Positions 5,964 through 12,883 of a stretch of DNA of 14,202 nt are shown here, in pieces. Under the pieces are notes generated by a model. That model ran no database searches, was not told where the DNA came from, and saw only the letters and a program-made list of their open reading frames with translations. Position 1 is the first letter of the stretch; every line of letters begins with the position of its first letter. The position numbers and the translations under genes were made by a program. Source of the DNA: an uncultured Paraburkholderia sp. (GTDB lineage Bacteria > Pseudomonadota > Gammaproteobacteria > Burkholderiales > Burkholderiaceae); contig CALFSF010000600.1 in NCBI GenBank assembly GCA_937917025.1, forward strand, positions 1 through 14,202, read 5' to 3'.

Positions 5964-6619
5964 CGCAGCGCGCACCGTCCACCATGCAGGCGAGAACGTC
6001 TTCTGTCCGGCGTACGTCCGCGGACGCGCTTCGCGCGCCGCGTGACGCGACGCGTCCTCACGCCGCCGATGCCGCCGATGTCGCCGGTCCGCGCAACGCG
6101 GCAAGCGCCGACGGCATCGACCCGTTCGATGACGATCCGCATCCGCAGGCGAACGAAGCCGGCGCGCACGCCGGCACCTCCAGCGAACCGCTGGGCCCCG
6201 ACGATCCGCTCGCGCCATTGCCGTTCAATCCGTACAAGGGCAATCGCGGGCTCACGCGCGCGTGGCACGCGATGAAGAATTCGCTGGCCGGCTTCCAGGT
6301 GGCAATCCGCGAGGAAAGCGCGTTTCGCCAGGAACTGACGCTCGCGGCGATCCTGCTGCCCATTGGTCTGAGCGTGCCGGTCGAGCCGGTCGCGCGCGTG
6401 CTGCTGGTGGGCTCGGTGCTGCTGGTCCTGATCGTCGAGCTGCTGAATTCGAGCGTCGAAGCCGCCATCGACCGCATCTCGCTCGAGCGCCACGAACTGT
6501 CGCGCCGCGCGAAGGATCTCGGCAGCGCCGCCGTGATGGTCGCGCTGTTGATGTGTCTGATCACGTGGGGACTGGTGCTGACGCCGCTCGTCGTCCGCTG
6601 GATCGACGCATCGCGCTGA
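5960..6619 (+). CDS. dgkA: Diacylglycerol kinase, DgkA family, with long N-terminal extension
   Basis: A small integral-membrane kinase that phosphorylates diacylglycerol with ATP to phosphatidate. The core from about residue 97 follows E. coli DgkA closely: EESAFRQE (E119), ELLNSSVEAAIDR (E160, N163, E167), HELSRRAKDLGSAAV (K185, D186) and three hydrophobic segments (about 126-140, 145-163, 190-212). All active-site equivalents are present. At 219 residues it is about 95 longer than the E. coli enzyme. The extra N-terminal part is Ala/Pro/Asp-rich and looks disordered. The start ATG at 5960 overlaps the glycosyltransferase stop as ATGA, with GAGGAAAG upstream, so translation is probably coupled. 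A later in-frame ATG at 5984 would shorten the extension only slightly. In this operon it would return surplus diacylglycerol to phospholipid synthesis. Confidence 0.95.
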   Translation: MTQRAPSTMQARTSSVRRTSADALRAPRDATRPHAADAADVAGPRNAASADGIDPFDDDPHPQANEAGAHAGTSSEPLGPDDPLAPLPFNPYKGNRGLTRAWHAMKNSLAGFQVAIREESAFRQELTLAAILLPIGLSVPVEPVARVLLVGSVLLVLIVELLNSSVEAAIDRISLERHELSRRAKDLGSAAVMVALLMCLITWGLVLTPLVVRWIDASR

Positions 6620-6620
6620 A

Positions 6621-6646
6621 CGGGCGTCTCATCTGAATATCGCCCG
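6621..6646 (+). repeat. GC-rich inverted repeat just after dgkA
   Basis: CGGGCG (6621-6626) and CGCCCG (6641-6646) are perfect 6-bp arms around a 14-nt loop, starting right after the dgkA stop. No T-run follows, so it is not a standard Rho-independent terminator. It may be the 3' end structure of the operon mRNA, with ending by Rho. Confidence 0.3.
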
Positions 6647-6687
6647 GCGCACGGGCACGCGGCAGTCCTGGTCAAATTAGTCCGGTT

Positions 6688-6693
6688 TATAAT
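6688..6693 (+). promoter_or_regulatory. Probable -10 box of the tetR-log operon
   Basis: A perfect TATAAT lies in an AT-richer patch before the TetR-family gene. No convincing -35 box is at 16-18 bp; TGGTCA (6669-6674) is only 13 bp away. A weak or activator-assisted promoter starting near 6700 is the simplest reading. Confidence 0.5.
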
Positions 6694-6710
6694 CAGACGA
6701 TCGATTCTGA
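6693..6710. promoter_or_regulatory. Candidate operator for the TetR-family regulator
   Basis: TCAGA (6693-6697) and TCTGA (6706-6710) form 5-bp inverted arms around 8 bp, directly abutting the TATAAT box and covering the expected start site. The position suits autorepression by the downstream TetR protein. The arms are short, so chance is not excluded. Confidence 0.35.
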
Positions 6711-6787
6711 CAATACCAACCGCGTCCGGGTGGATTGCGCGACAGATGTTGCCGCGCGCCAACCCGGCCAAACCAGGGCCGGACGAC

Positions 6788-7513
6788 ATGGAAGCCAAAC
6801 CTCCCCGCCGCACCCGCGAACGGATTCTCGAACTTTCGTTGAAGCTCTTCAACGAAATCGGCGAGCCGAACGTCACGACCACGACGATCGCCGAGGAAAT
6901 GGAGATCAGTCCAGGCAACCTGTACTATCACTTCCGCAACAAAGACGACATCATCAACAGCATCTTCAGCCAGTTCGAGCAGGAGATCGAAAAGCGTCTG
7001 CGTTTCCCCGACGATCATCGCGCGACCATCGACGAAATGTGGTCGTATCTGCAGTACATGATCGATTTCACATGGCGCTACCGCTTCCTGTATCGCGACC
7101 TGAACGATCTGCTCGCGCGTAACCGCACGCTCGAGACGCATTTCAAGCAGATCATCAGCCACAAGGTGCGTTTCGCGAGCCAGTTCTGCGAGCAGCTGGT
7201 GACGGACGGCGAAATGATCGCGACGCCCGACGAACTGCGTGTGATCGCGACCAATATCGGTGTCATCGCGACCTACTGGCTGTCGTACCAGTTCGTGATG
7301 AACCCGCGCAAATACAACGAGCAGGAGACGATCCGCGGCGAGCTGCATCAGGTCAGCGTGCAGATCATCTCGCTGATGGCGCCGTATCTGCGTGGCCGCT
7401 CGCGTCAGATCTTCGACGATCTCGTTTCGGGCAAGCTGCCCAAGCGCGAGTTCTACGATTACCTTCCACCCAGGGACGGCGCCGCGCCGCGCCCAGAATT
7501 GAAGGACGATTGA
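6788..7513 (+). CDS. TetR-family transcriptional regulator
   Basis: 241 residues from the chosen ATG. The N-terminal DNA-binding domain is clear: RTRERILELSLKLFNE, then the helix-turn-helix at about 31-50 (TTTIAEEMEISPGNLYYHF), then NKDDIINSIF. The all-helical C-terminal ligand and dimer domain (YRFLYRDLNDLLARN, LSYQFVMNPRKYNEQ, LMAPYLRGRSRQIFDDL) resembles the TetR subgroup with the PF13972-type C-terminus. The inducer is unknown. An ATG at 6746 in the same frame would add 14 residues (MLPRANPAKPGPDD). Neither start has a strong ribosome site; 6788 gives the more usual short lead before the HTH. The stop is 2 nt before the LOG gene, so the two form one transcript. A palindrome over the promoter suggests autoregulation. 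Confidence 0.93.
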   Translation: MEAKPPRRTRERILELSLKLFNEIGEPNVTTTTIAEEMEISPGNLYYHFRNKDDIINSIFSQFEQEIEKRLRFPDDHRATIDEMWSYLQYMIDFTWRYRFLYRDLNDLLARNRTLETHFKQIISHKVRFASQFCEQLVTDGEMIATPDELRVIATNIGVIATYWLSYQFVMNPRKYNEQETIRGELHQVSVQIISLMAPYLRGRSRQIFDDLVSGKLPKREFYDYLPPRDGAAPRPELKDD

Positions 7514-7515
7514 GC

Positions 7516-8100
7516 ATGAAAGCGGTATGTGTGTATTGCGGCTCCTCGAACGGAGCCCGCCCCCTTTACGCTGAAGCCGCGAAGGCGTTCGGCCGCGCAC
7601 TCGTTAAAGCGGATCTCGCGCTCGTGTACGGCGGCGGCAAGGTCGGCCTGATGGGCGTGATCGCCGATGCGGTGATGACCGCCGGCGGCCGCGCGATCGG
7701 CGTGATTCCCGAGTTGCTGGTGAACAAGGAAGTCGGCCACACAGGGCTCACGGAGCTGCACGTCGTGCCCGACATGCATCAGCGCAAGAAGATGATGGCC
7801 GATCTGTCCGACGCGTTCGTCGCGATGCCAGGCGGCGCCGGCACGCTCGAGGAGCTCTTCGAGGTGTTCACGTGGGCGCAGCTCGGCTATCACCAGAAGC
7901 CGGTGGCCATGCTCAACATCGACGGTTTCTACGATCCGCTCGTAGCGTTGCTGCGTCATACCGTCGACGAAGGCTTCATGCAGCAGAAGTACTTCGACAT
8001 TCTGCAGATCGACGCCGACCCTGATTCGCTGATCGGCAAGCTGCAACGTTACCATCCGCCCGTCGCGGACAAATGGGCCCAAAACCGCGAAGCCGTCTGA
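7516..8100 (+). CDS. LOG-family cytokinin riboside 5'-monophosphate phosphoribohydrolase
   Basis: 194 residues with the complete LOG (TIGR00730) pattern: VCVYCGSSNGARP at 4-16, VYGGGKVGLMG at 37-47, the MHQRK segment (R90, K91) and the catalytic PGGAGTLEE at 105-113. The family hydrolyses nucleoside 5'-monophosphates such as N6-modified AMP to free base and ribose 5-phosphate. In plants and some plant-associated bacteria this releases active cytokinin; in most bacteria the natural substrate is not settled. No ipt-type cytokinin synthase is in the window, so hormone production is not implied. The ATG at 7516 is favoured over a TTG at 7510, with AAGGA 9 nt upstream inside the end of the TetR gene. 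It is co-transcribed with the regulator. Confidence 0.93.
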   Translation: MKAVCVYCGSSNGARPLYAEAAKAFGRALVKADLALVYGGGKVGLMGVIADAVMTAGGRAIGVIPELLVNKEVGHTGLTELHVVPDMHQRKKMMADLSDAFVAMPGGAGTLEELFEVFTWAQLGYHQKPVAMLNIDGFYDPLVALLRHTVDEGFMQQKYFDILQIDADPDSLIGKLQRYHPPVADKWAQNREAV

Positions 8101-8132
8101 GCGCCTGGCTCACGGGCCGCCGAACTTTTTTT
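8098..8132 (+). terminator. Weak terminator-like stem plus T-run after the LOG gene
   Basis: TGAGC (8098-8102) and GCTCA (8108-8112) form a 5-bp stem with a 5-nt loop that starts in the stop codon. It may be extended by GCC/GGC outside a small internal loop. Seven T's follow at 8126-8132, but 13 nt after the main stem. The distance is too long for a textbook terminator, so it may be only partly active. Confidence 0.3.
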
Positions 8133-8143
8133 GAGCTTCTGCC

Positions 8144-8890
8144 ATGACCAAAGTCGTTCTGATCACAGGAGCAAGCCGCGGCATCGGACGCGCGACCGCG
8201 CGGCTTCTGGGTGCGCGCGGCTGGTCGGTCGGCGTGAACTACGCGCACAACGAAGCGGCCGCGCGTGAAACCGCCGCCGAAGTCGGTCGCGCGGGCGGCC
8301 ACGCGCGCGTGATTCCGGGCGACGTCGCCGATGAGAGCGCCGTCATCGCGATGTTCGATTCGCTCGTGCACGCGTTCGGGCGCATCGACGCCGTGGTCAA
8401 CAACGCGGGCATCGTCGCGCCTTCGATGCAGCTCGCGGATATGGACGCCGAACGCCTCAGGCGGGTGTTCAACATCAACGTGTTCGGCGCGTTTCTGGTC
8501 GCGCGCGAAGCCGCGCGCCGCATGGCGAAAGATCGCGGCGGCGATGGCGGCGTGATCGTGAACGTGTCGTCGGCGGCGTCGCGGCTTGGCTCGCCGAACG
8601 AATACGTCGACTACGCGAGTTCAAAAGGCGCGGTCGATACGATGACGATCGGTCTCGCGAAAGAACTGGGCCCGCAGGGCGTGCGTGTGAACGCGGTACG
8701 CCCCGGCCTCATCGATACGGAGATTCACGCGAGCGGCGGCCGCCCGGATCGCGCCGCCGTGCTCGGCGCGCAAACGCCGCTGGGACGCGCGGGTAGCGCC
8801 GATGAAGTGGCCGAAGCGATCGTTTGGCTGTTAAGCGATGCGGCTTCGTACGTGAACGGCGCGTTGCTGGACGTCAGCGCCGGACGATAG
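8144..8890 (+). CDS. Short-chain dehydrogenase/reductase (SDR), FabG-like
   Basis: A 248-residue classical SDR oxidoreductase, cytosolic and probably tetrameric. It has the cofactor motif TGASRGIG (8-15), the GDVAD turn near 59-63, NNAG (86-89), and catalytic N111, S143, Y157 and K161 (YASSK). The RPGLIDTEIHASGG loop and the C-terminal VNGALLDVSAGR are usual for FabG-like and sugar or alcohol dehydrogenases. The substrate cannot be read. The SR after TGA and the lack of an acidic residue at the end of the second strand favour NADP(H). The ATG at 8144 is 43 nt after the LOG stop without a strong ribosome site. It may be read through from the tetR-log unit or have its own promoter. It is convergent with the alaX-type gene. 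Confidence 0.92.
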   Translation: MTKVVLITGASRGIGRATARLLGARGWSVGVNYAHNEAAARETAAEVGRAGGHARVIPGDVADESAVIAMFDSLVHAFGRIDAVVNNAGIVAPSMQLADMDAERLRRVFNINVFGAFLVAREAARRMAKDRGGDGGVIVNVSSAASRLGSPNEYVDYASSKGAVDTMTIGLAKELGPQGVRVNAVRPGLIDTEIHASGGRPDRAAVLGAQTPLGRAGSADEVAEAIVWLLSDAASYVNGALLDVSAGR

Positions 8891-8950
8891 GCCTCTGCTG
8901 CGGCTGGGGCGCCGACGCCATTCCCGGCGACGTGACCCAGGTGACGTGAC

Positions 8951-9682
8951 TCAGGCGAATTCCAGCACGATCCGGCGCGTGCGCGCACTCTTCTTTTCCA
9001 GCTTCGCCACCCGCAGCGCGCCGATTTCCCGCGTGTTGCGCACATGCGTGCCGCCGCACGGCTGAAGATCCACGTCTTCGATGCGCAGGAGACGCACGCG
9101 CCCCAACCCCATCGGCGGCTTCACGCTCATCGTGCGAACGAGCTCCGGGCGCTGCTCCATTTCTTCGTCGGTGATCCACTGCGTCGACACGCCGTGCGCG
9201 CCACCGACCAGCTCGGCCAGACGCGCCTCGATCATCTCGCGCTCGATCGGCTCGACCGTTGCAAGGTCGAGGCGCGCGTATTCGCTCGTGATGCTGCAGC
9301 CGTCCACCGGATACGGCAGCACCGCGCAGATCAGATGGCTCGCGGTATGCAGCCGCATGTGCCGGTAGCGGCGCGCCCAGTCGATGGCCGCCGTGACGCG
9401 CCCGCCCGGCTGAAAGCGCGCGAGCAGCGCGTCCTGATCGGGCGCGGGCACGTGCACGGCGTCGTCGGGCGTGGCGCCTTCGAATTTCGCCTTGCGGGTA
9501 TCCGCGATGACAAGACACGTGCCGTCGGCGAGCGTCAGCGTGCCGGCGTCGCCCGCCTGGCCGCCGCCCAGCGGATAGAACACCGTCTGGTCGAGGTGGA
9601 TGCCCTGCTCGTCCACGGCGGCAATCGTGGCTTCGCATTGCGTGAGATAGGCGTCTTCGCGAAAGAGCGCGCGCGTTGTCAT
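8951..9682 (-). CDS. AlaX-type alanyl-tRNA editing protein
   Basis: 243 residues, a free-standing relative of the alanyl-tRNA synthetase editing domain. It hydrolyses mischarged Ser-tRNA(Ala) or Gly-tRNA(Ala) in the cytosol. YPLGGGQAGDAG (36-47) is the usual entry of the domain. The zinc ligands are visible in HTASH (H112, H116) and CGGTH (C209, H213). The length fits the medium AlaX class without the C-terminal extension of the large form. The ATG at 9682 has AAGGA 8 nt upstream. It lies 167 nt after the globin gene on the same strand, with a plausible promoter of its own. It may be independent of the globin gene. Confidence 0.94.
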   Translation of the reverse strand: MTTRALFREDAYLTQCEATIAAVDEQGIHLDQTVFYPLGGGQAGDAGTLTLADGTCLVIADTRKAKFEGATPDDAVHVPAPDQDALLARFQPGGRVTAAIDWARRYRHMRLHTASHLICAVLPYPVDGCSITSEYARLDLATVEPIEREMIEARLAELVGGAHGVSTQWITDEEMEQRPELVRTMSVKPPMGLGRVRLLRIEDVDLQPCGGTHVRNTREIGALRVAKLEKKSARTRRIVLEFA

Positions 9683-9712
9683 GGTGAATCCTTCGTTATT
9701 CGGCGAAAAATC

Positions 9713-9741
9713 ATTATGCCAGGCAGCCCGGCAAGCCGGAA
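9713..9741 (-). promoter_or_regulatory. Candidate promoter of the alaX-type gene
   Basis: On the minus strand a good -10 box CATAAT (9718-9713) is followed by a start site near 9706, giving a leader of about 24 nt. The -35 match at 17 bp is poor (TTCCGG, 9741-9736). The perfect CCGGC-AA-GCCGG inverted repeat at 9728-9739 overlaps the spacer and -35 box. Confidence 0.4.
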
Positions 9742-9849
9742 GTCAGCCACACGGCCATTGCCGACCGGACTGTACCGGCCACGCATGCGGGCCAGTTTGC
9801 CTTTTAACGTGCGAACGCAAGGACACAACATGGCCAGCACGCAAAGGCC

Positions 9850-10260
9850 TCAACCCGGCCGGTTGCGCATCCAGTCGGCGGTGTCGAAGAACGAATGCAG
9901 CAGCCGTTCGCGCAGCGTTTCCGGCAGGCCGATGTCTTCCATCGCAAAGGCCATGCAGCGCAGCCACTGGTCGCGCTCGTCCGAAGCGATCGCGAACGGC
10001 AGATGCCGCGCGCGCAGGCGCGGGTGTCCGAAGCGGCTGACGTAGTGGTCCGGCCCGCCCAGCCAGCCGCACAGGAACCAGAAGAACTTGTCGCGCGAGC
10101 CTTCTAGCGTCGGCGGATGGAGCGCGCGGATGCCGGCGAATTCCGGTTCGAGGTCCATCAGGTCATAAAAGCGGTCGATGAGTTCGCGCACGCGCGTCTC
10201 GCCGCCCATGAGTTCGAAGGCCGTGGTCTGCGCGGGCGCTTCGTCGATCGGATCAGTCAT
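9850..10260 (-). CDS. Group II truncated hemoglobin
   Basis: 136 residues, the normal size for a 2/2 globin. Visible landmarks are FELMGGETRVRELIDRFYDLM with the B10 tyrosine (Y32), the KFFWFLCGWLGGP segment (58-70), the proximal histidine in RHLPF (H86) and the group II marker tryptophan G8 (W99, in DERDQWLRCM). Such proteins bind heme and O2 or NO. They are linked to oxygen handling, NO detoxification or redox chemistry, without one settled role. The ATG at 10260 has no strong ribosome site. The gene follows the permease gene by 37 nt on the same strand and may share its transcript. Nothing in the neighbours names its partner. Confidence 0.93.
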   Translation of the reverse strand: MTDPIDEAPAQTTAFELMGGETRVRELIDRFYDLMDLEPEFAGIRALHPPTLEGSRDKFFWFLCGWLGGPDHYVSRFGHPRLRARHLPFAIASDERDQWLRCMAFAMEDIGLPETLRERLLHSFFDTADWMRNRPG

Positions 10261-10297
10261 ACGTGAGAACAGAAGGAAGTCGAAAAATCAGGCAACG

Positions 10298-12883
10298 TCA
10301 TGCGTCGCGCAGCGATTGCAGCGCCGGGCGCGCCAGCACATGGCGCAGGCTCAGCCAGCCGCCGATGCCCGCGCACGCGATGCCGGCGGCAATCCCGGCG
10401 GGCGGCAGCCACGGGTTGAACGCGAGATGAAAATCGAAGACACGCGTCGCGAGCACCCAGCCGATGGCCTGCGCGCCCAGTGCCGCCATCAGGCCGGCGA
10501 GCGCGCCGACCGCGACGAACTCGGCCACCTGAACGGCGCGCACCTGCGTGTGCGACGCACCCAGCGCGCGTAGCAGCGCCGATTCTCGCATACGCTCGTC
10601 GCGCGTGCCGGCGAGCGCCGCGTACAGCACCAGCACGCCCGCCGCGAGCGTGAACGCGAACAGGAACTGCACCGCGCCGATCACCTGCTGCAGCACGCGT
10701 TGCACCTGCGCGAGAATGGGGCCGGTGTCGATCGCGGTGAGGTTCGGATACGCGGTGATCAGGCCGTCGATCGTCGCGCGCTTTTCGGGCGGCAAATGAA
10801 AGCTCGTGATGAACGTCGCGGGAAAGTCCCGCAACGCGGCCGGCGGCATCAGCACGAAGAAGTTGACCTTGAACGAACCCCAGTCGAGCTTGCGCACGCT
10901 CGTGACGGGCGCGTCGATCTGCAGTCCGGTCACGTCGAAACGCAGCGTGTCGCCGGGCTTCACGTTGATGGTTTTCGCGAGCCCCTGTTCGATCGATATC
11001 TGCGGCGACGTCGTGTCGCCGTACCACGTACCGGCCTCGATACGGTTGTCGTCCGGCAGCTGCGTCGTGTACGACAGATTGAATTCGCGGTCCACGAGGC
11101 GCCGTGCGTCTTCGGACTTGTACGAATCGGGATTGACCGGCTTGCCGTTGATCGCGATCAACCGGCCGCGCACCATCGGCGACAGTTCCGCGCCCGGCAG
11201 GCCGTGGGCGGCCAGGTACTGCGTCACCGCTTCGCGCTGGTCGGGCTGGATGTCGATGATGAATTCGTTCGGCGCATCGGGCGGCGTCGATTTGCGCCAG
11301 CCGGCGACGAGATCGTTGCGCGTCATCGCGATCAGCAGCAGGCACATGAGGCCGATGCCGAGCGCGGTGATCTGCAACGCGCTCGCGCTGCTGCGCCGCT
11401 CCAGCGAAGCCAGCGCATACCGCCAGCCGATGCCCGCGTTCACCCGCTCGCTGCGCACGAGCTTCGAGGCGCCCCACAACGCGAGCCGCGCGACGAGCGC
11501 GAACACGAGCAGCCCGCCCGCGAATCCGCCCGCGACGATGCCGCCCAGCTTCAGTTCGCCCGCCGCGACGATCAGCAGCGCCGCGAACAGTACGATGCCG
11601 AGCGCGTACGCGGCCCATGCGATGCGCCCCTCCTCGCCCCATTCACGGCGCAGCACGCGCACCGGCGGCACGCGCGTGAGCGGCAGCAGCGGCGGCAACG
11701 CGAAGCCGAGCAGCAGCACGAGACCGGCCGCGACGCCTTCGAGCGCGGGCCACGCGGACGGCCACGGCAACGCGACGTCGATGAGGCTCGCCAGCCGCCA
11801 CAACAGCGCGAGATGGCCGCCAAACCCGAGCAGCACACCCAGCGCGCCGCCGATCACGCCCAACCCGACGAATTCGAGCGTGAAGAGCGCGCGCAGCGTC
11901 TTCTGGCTGACGCCGAGGCAGCGCATCGCCGCGCAGCCGTCGAGGTGCCGGCGCATGTAGCGATGCGCGGCCATCGCGATCGCGACAGCCGCCAGCAACG
12001 CCGTGAGCAACGAGACGAGCGTGAGGAAATGGCTCGCGCGGTCGAGCGTCTGGCGCACCTGCGGTTGGCCGTCCTGCAGCGACTCCAGCGCGACGCCGCG
12101 CATCTTGCCGCCATCGACGCGCGCATGCGACCACTTCGCGAACCGCGCGACGGCGTCGTCCGGACCCGCGACGAGCAGGCGATACGTGACGCGGCTGCCG
12201 TAGGCGATCAATCCGGTCGACGCGAGTTCGTCGTCGCGCATCATCAGGCGCGGCGAAAAGTTGACGAACGAGAAGCCGCGGTCCAGCTCACGCGTGATGA
12301 CCGCGCCGATCGTGAACGTGCGGCTGCCGACCTTCACCGGATCGCCCACGCGCAGCTTCAGCGCATCGAGCAGCGCCTGATCGACCCATACGGTGCCCTT
12401 CGGCGGGATCGCGCTGGCGGCATGGTCGGGCGCATCGGGCGCGGGTGCGATGCGCAGCGCGCCGCGCAACGGATAGGCATCGGAGACGGCCTTGATCGCC
12501 GCGAGCCGCGACACCGGCTGGGCCGCGGTTGAATTGATCATCGAGGGAAAAATCGCGGTGCGCGCCGTGTTCAGCTTGAGCGCCGCGGCTTCCCGGCTGA
12601 ACTGCGGATCGACCGGATGATCGGCGCGCACGATGAAATCGGCGGCGATCATGCGCCGCGCGTCGCGTTCGAGCCCCTGATGCAGGCGGTCGGCGAGAAA
12701 GCCGACGCTCGACAGCGCAGCGACGGCCAGCACCAGCGCGAGCAGCAGCATCGTGAGTTCGCCCGCGCGCCAGTCGCGCCGCGTCATGCGCATGGCCTGC
12801 GTGATGAGATCAGACAGCGTGAAGCTGCGCGCGGCCGTTTCGCCTGCCGGAACGTCGACCGGAATACGCGGCGAGTCGCTCAA
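10298..12883 (-). CDS. YbbP-like ABC transporter permease (FtsX/MacB fold, COG3127), TTG start
   Basis: 861 residues with about ten membrane helices in the YbbP arrangement: one near 44-66, a periplasmic domain to about 285, a first FtsX block (about 286-402), two to three further helices (422-520), a second periplasmic domain (about 525-733), and a last FtsX block (735-845). Cytosolic coupling segments RRHLDGCAAMRCLGVSQKTL and RDERMRESALLRALG precede the second helix of each block. These proteins pair with a MacB/LolD-type ATPase for lipid or lipoprotein-related work at the inner membrane. No ATPase or TesA-type lipase gene is in this window. The start is taken as TTG at 12883: AGGAG is 9 nt upstream, and the codon overlaps the stop of the DUF4126 gene as TTGA. 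The next ATG, at 12793 (residue 31), would leave a shorter N-terminus. Coupling implies joint production with the DUF4126 protein. Confidence 0.88.
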   Translation of the reverse strand: MSDSPRIPVDVPAGETAARSFTLSDLITQAMRMTRRDWRAGELTMLLLALVLAVAALSSVGFLADRLHQGLERDARRMIAADFIVRADHPVDPQFSREAAALKLNTARTAIFPSMINSTAAQPVSRLAAIKAVSDAYPLRGALRIAPAPDAPDHAASAIPPKGTVWVDQALLDALKLRVGDPVKVGSRTFTIGAVITRELDRGFSFVNFSPRLMMRDDELASTGLIAYGSRVTYRLLVAGPDDAVARFAKWSHARVDGGKMRGVALESLQDGQPQVRQTLDRASHFLTLVSLLTALLAAVAIAMAAHRYMRRHLDGCAAMRCLGVSQKTLRALFTLEFVGLGVIGGALGVLLGFGGHLALLWRLASLIDVALPWPSAWPALEGVAAGLVLLLGFALPPLLPLTRVPPVRVLRREWGEEGRIAWAAYALGIVLFAALLIVAAGELKLGGIVAGGFAGGLLVFALVARLALWGASKLVRSERVNAGIGWRYALASLERRSSASALQITALGIGLMCLLLIAMTRNDLVAGWRKSTPPDAPNEFIIDIQPDQREAVTQYLAAHGLPGAELSPMVRGRLIAINGKPVNPDSYKSEDARRLVDREFNLSYTTQLPDDNRIEAGTWYGDTTSPQISIEQGLAKTINVKPGDTLRFDVTGLQIDAPVTSVRKLDWGSFKVNFFVLMPPAALRDFPATFITSFHLPPEKRATIDGLITAYPNLTAIDTGPILAQVQRVLQQVIGAVQFLFAFTLAAGVLVLYAALAGTRDERMRESALLRALGASHTQVRAVQVAEFVAVGALAGLMAALGAQAIGWVLATRVFDFHLAFNPWLPPAGIAAGIACAGIGGWLSLRHVLARPALQSLRDA

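Noticed and set aside
4902..6218. 438-codon minus-strand open frame across the glycosyltransferase and dgkA
   Set aside because: Antisense to two real coupled genes; Arg-rich with no motifs.
8891..8950. Bidirectional terminator between the convergent SDR and alaX-type genes
   Set aside because: CGCCG/CGGCG arms and GTGAC repeats exist, but there is no T-run on either strand.
9728..9739. CCGGC-AA-GCCGG as a terminator for the globin gene
   Set aside because: The loop of two bases is too small for a good RNA hairpin, and the T-run on the minus strand is more than 15 nt further on.
9044..10045. 333-codon plus-strand open frame over the alaX-type and globin genes
   Set aside because: Its long first part is antisense to an AlaX gene with all zinc ligands. 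Only the ATG context at 9830 was kept, as a low-interest finding.
10700..12532. 610-codon plus-strand open frame
   Set aside because: Exactly antisense to the YbbP-like permease, with Arg/Gln/Asp/Ala-biased composition and no family motif. It is a product of high-GC codon bias on the opposite strand.
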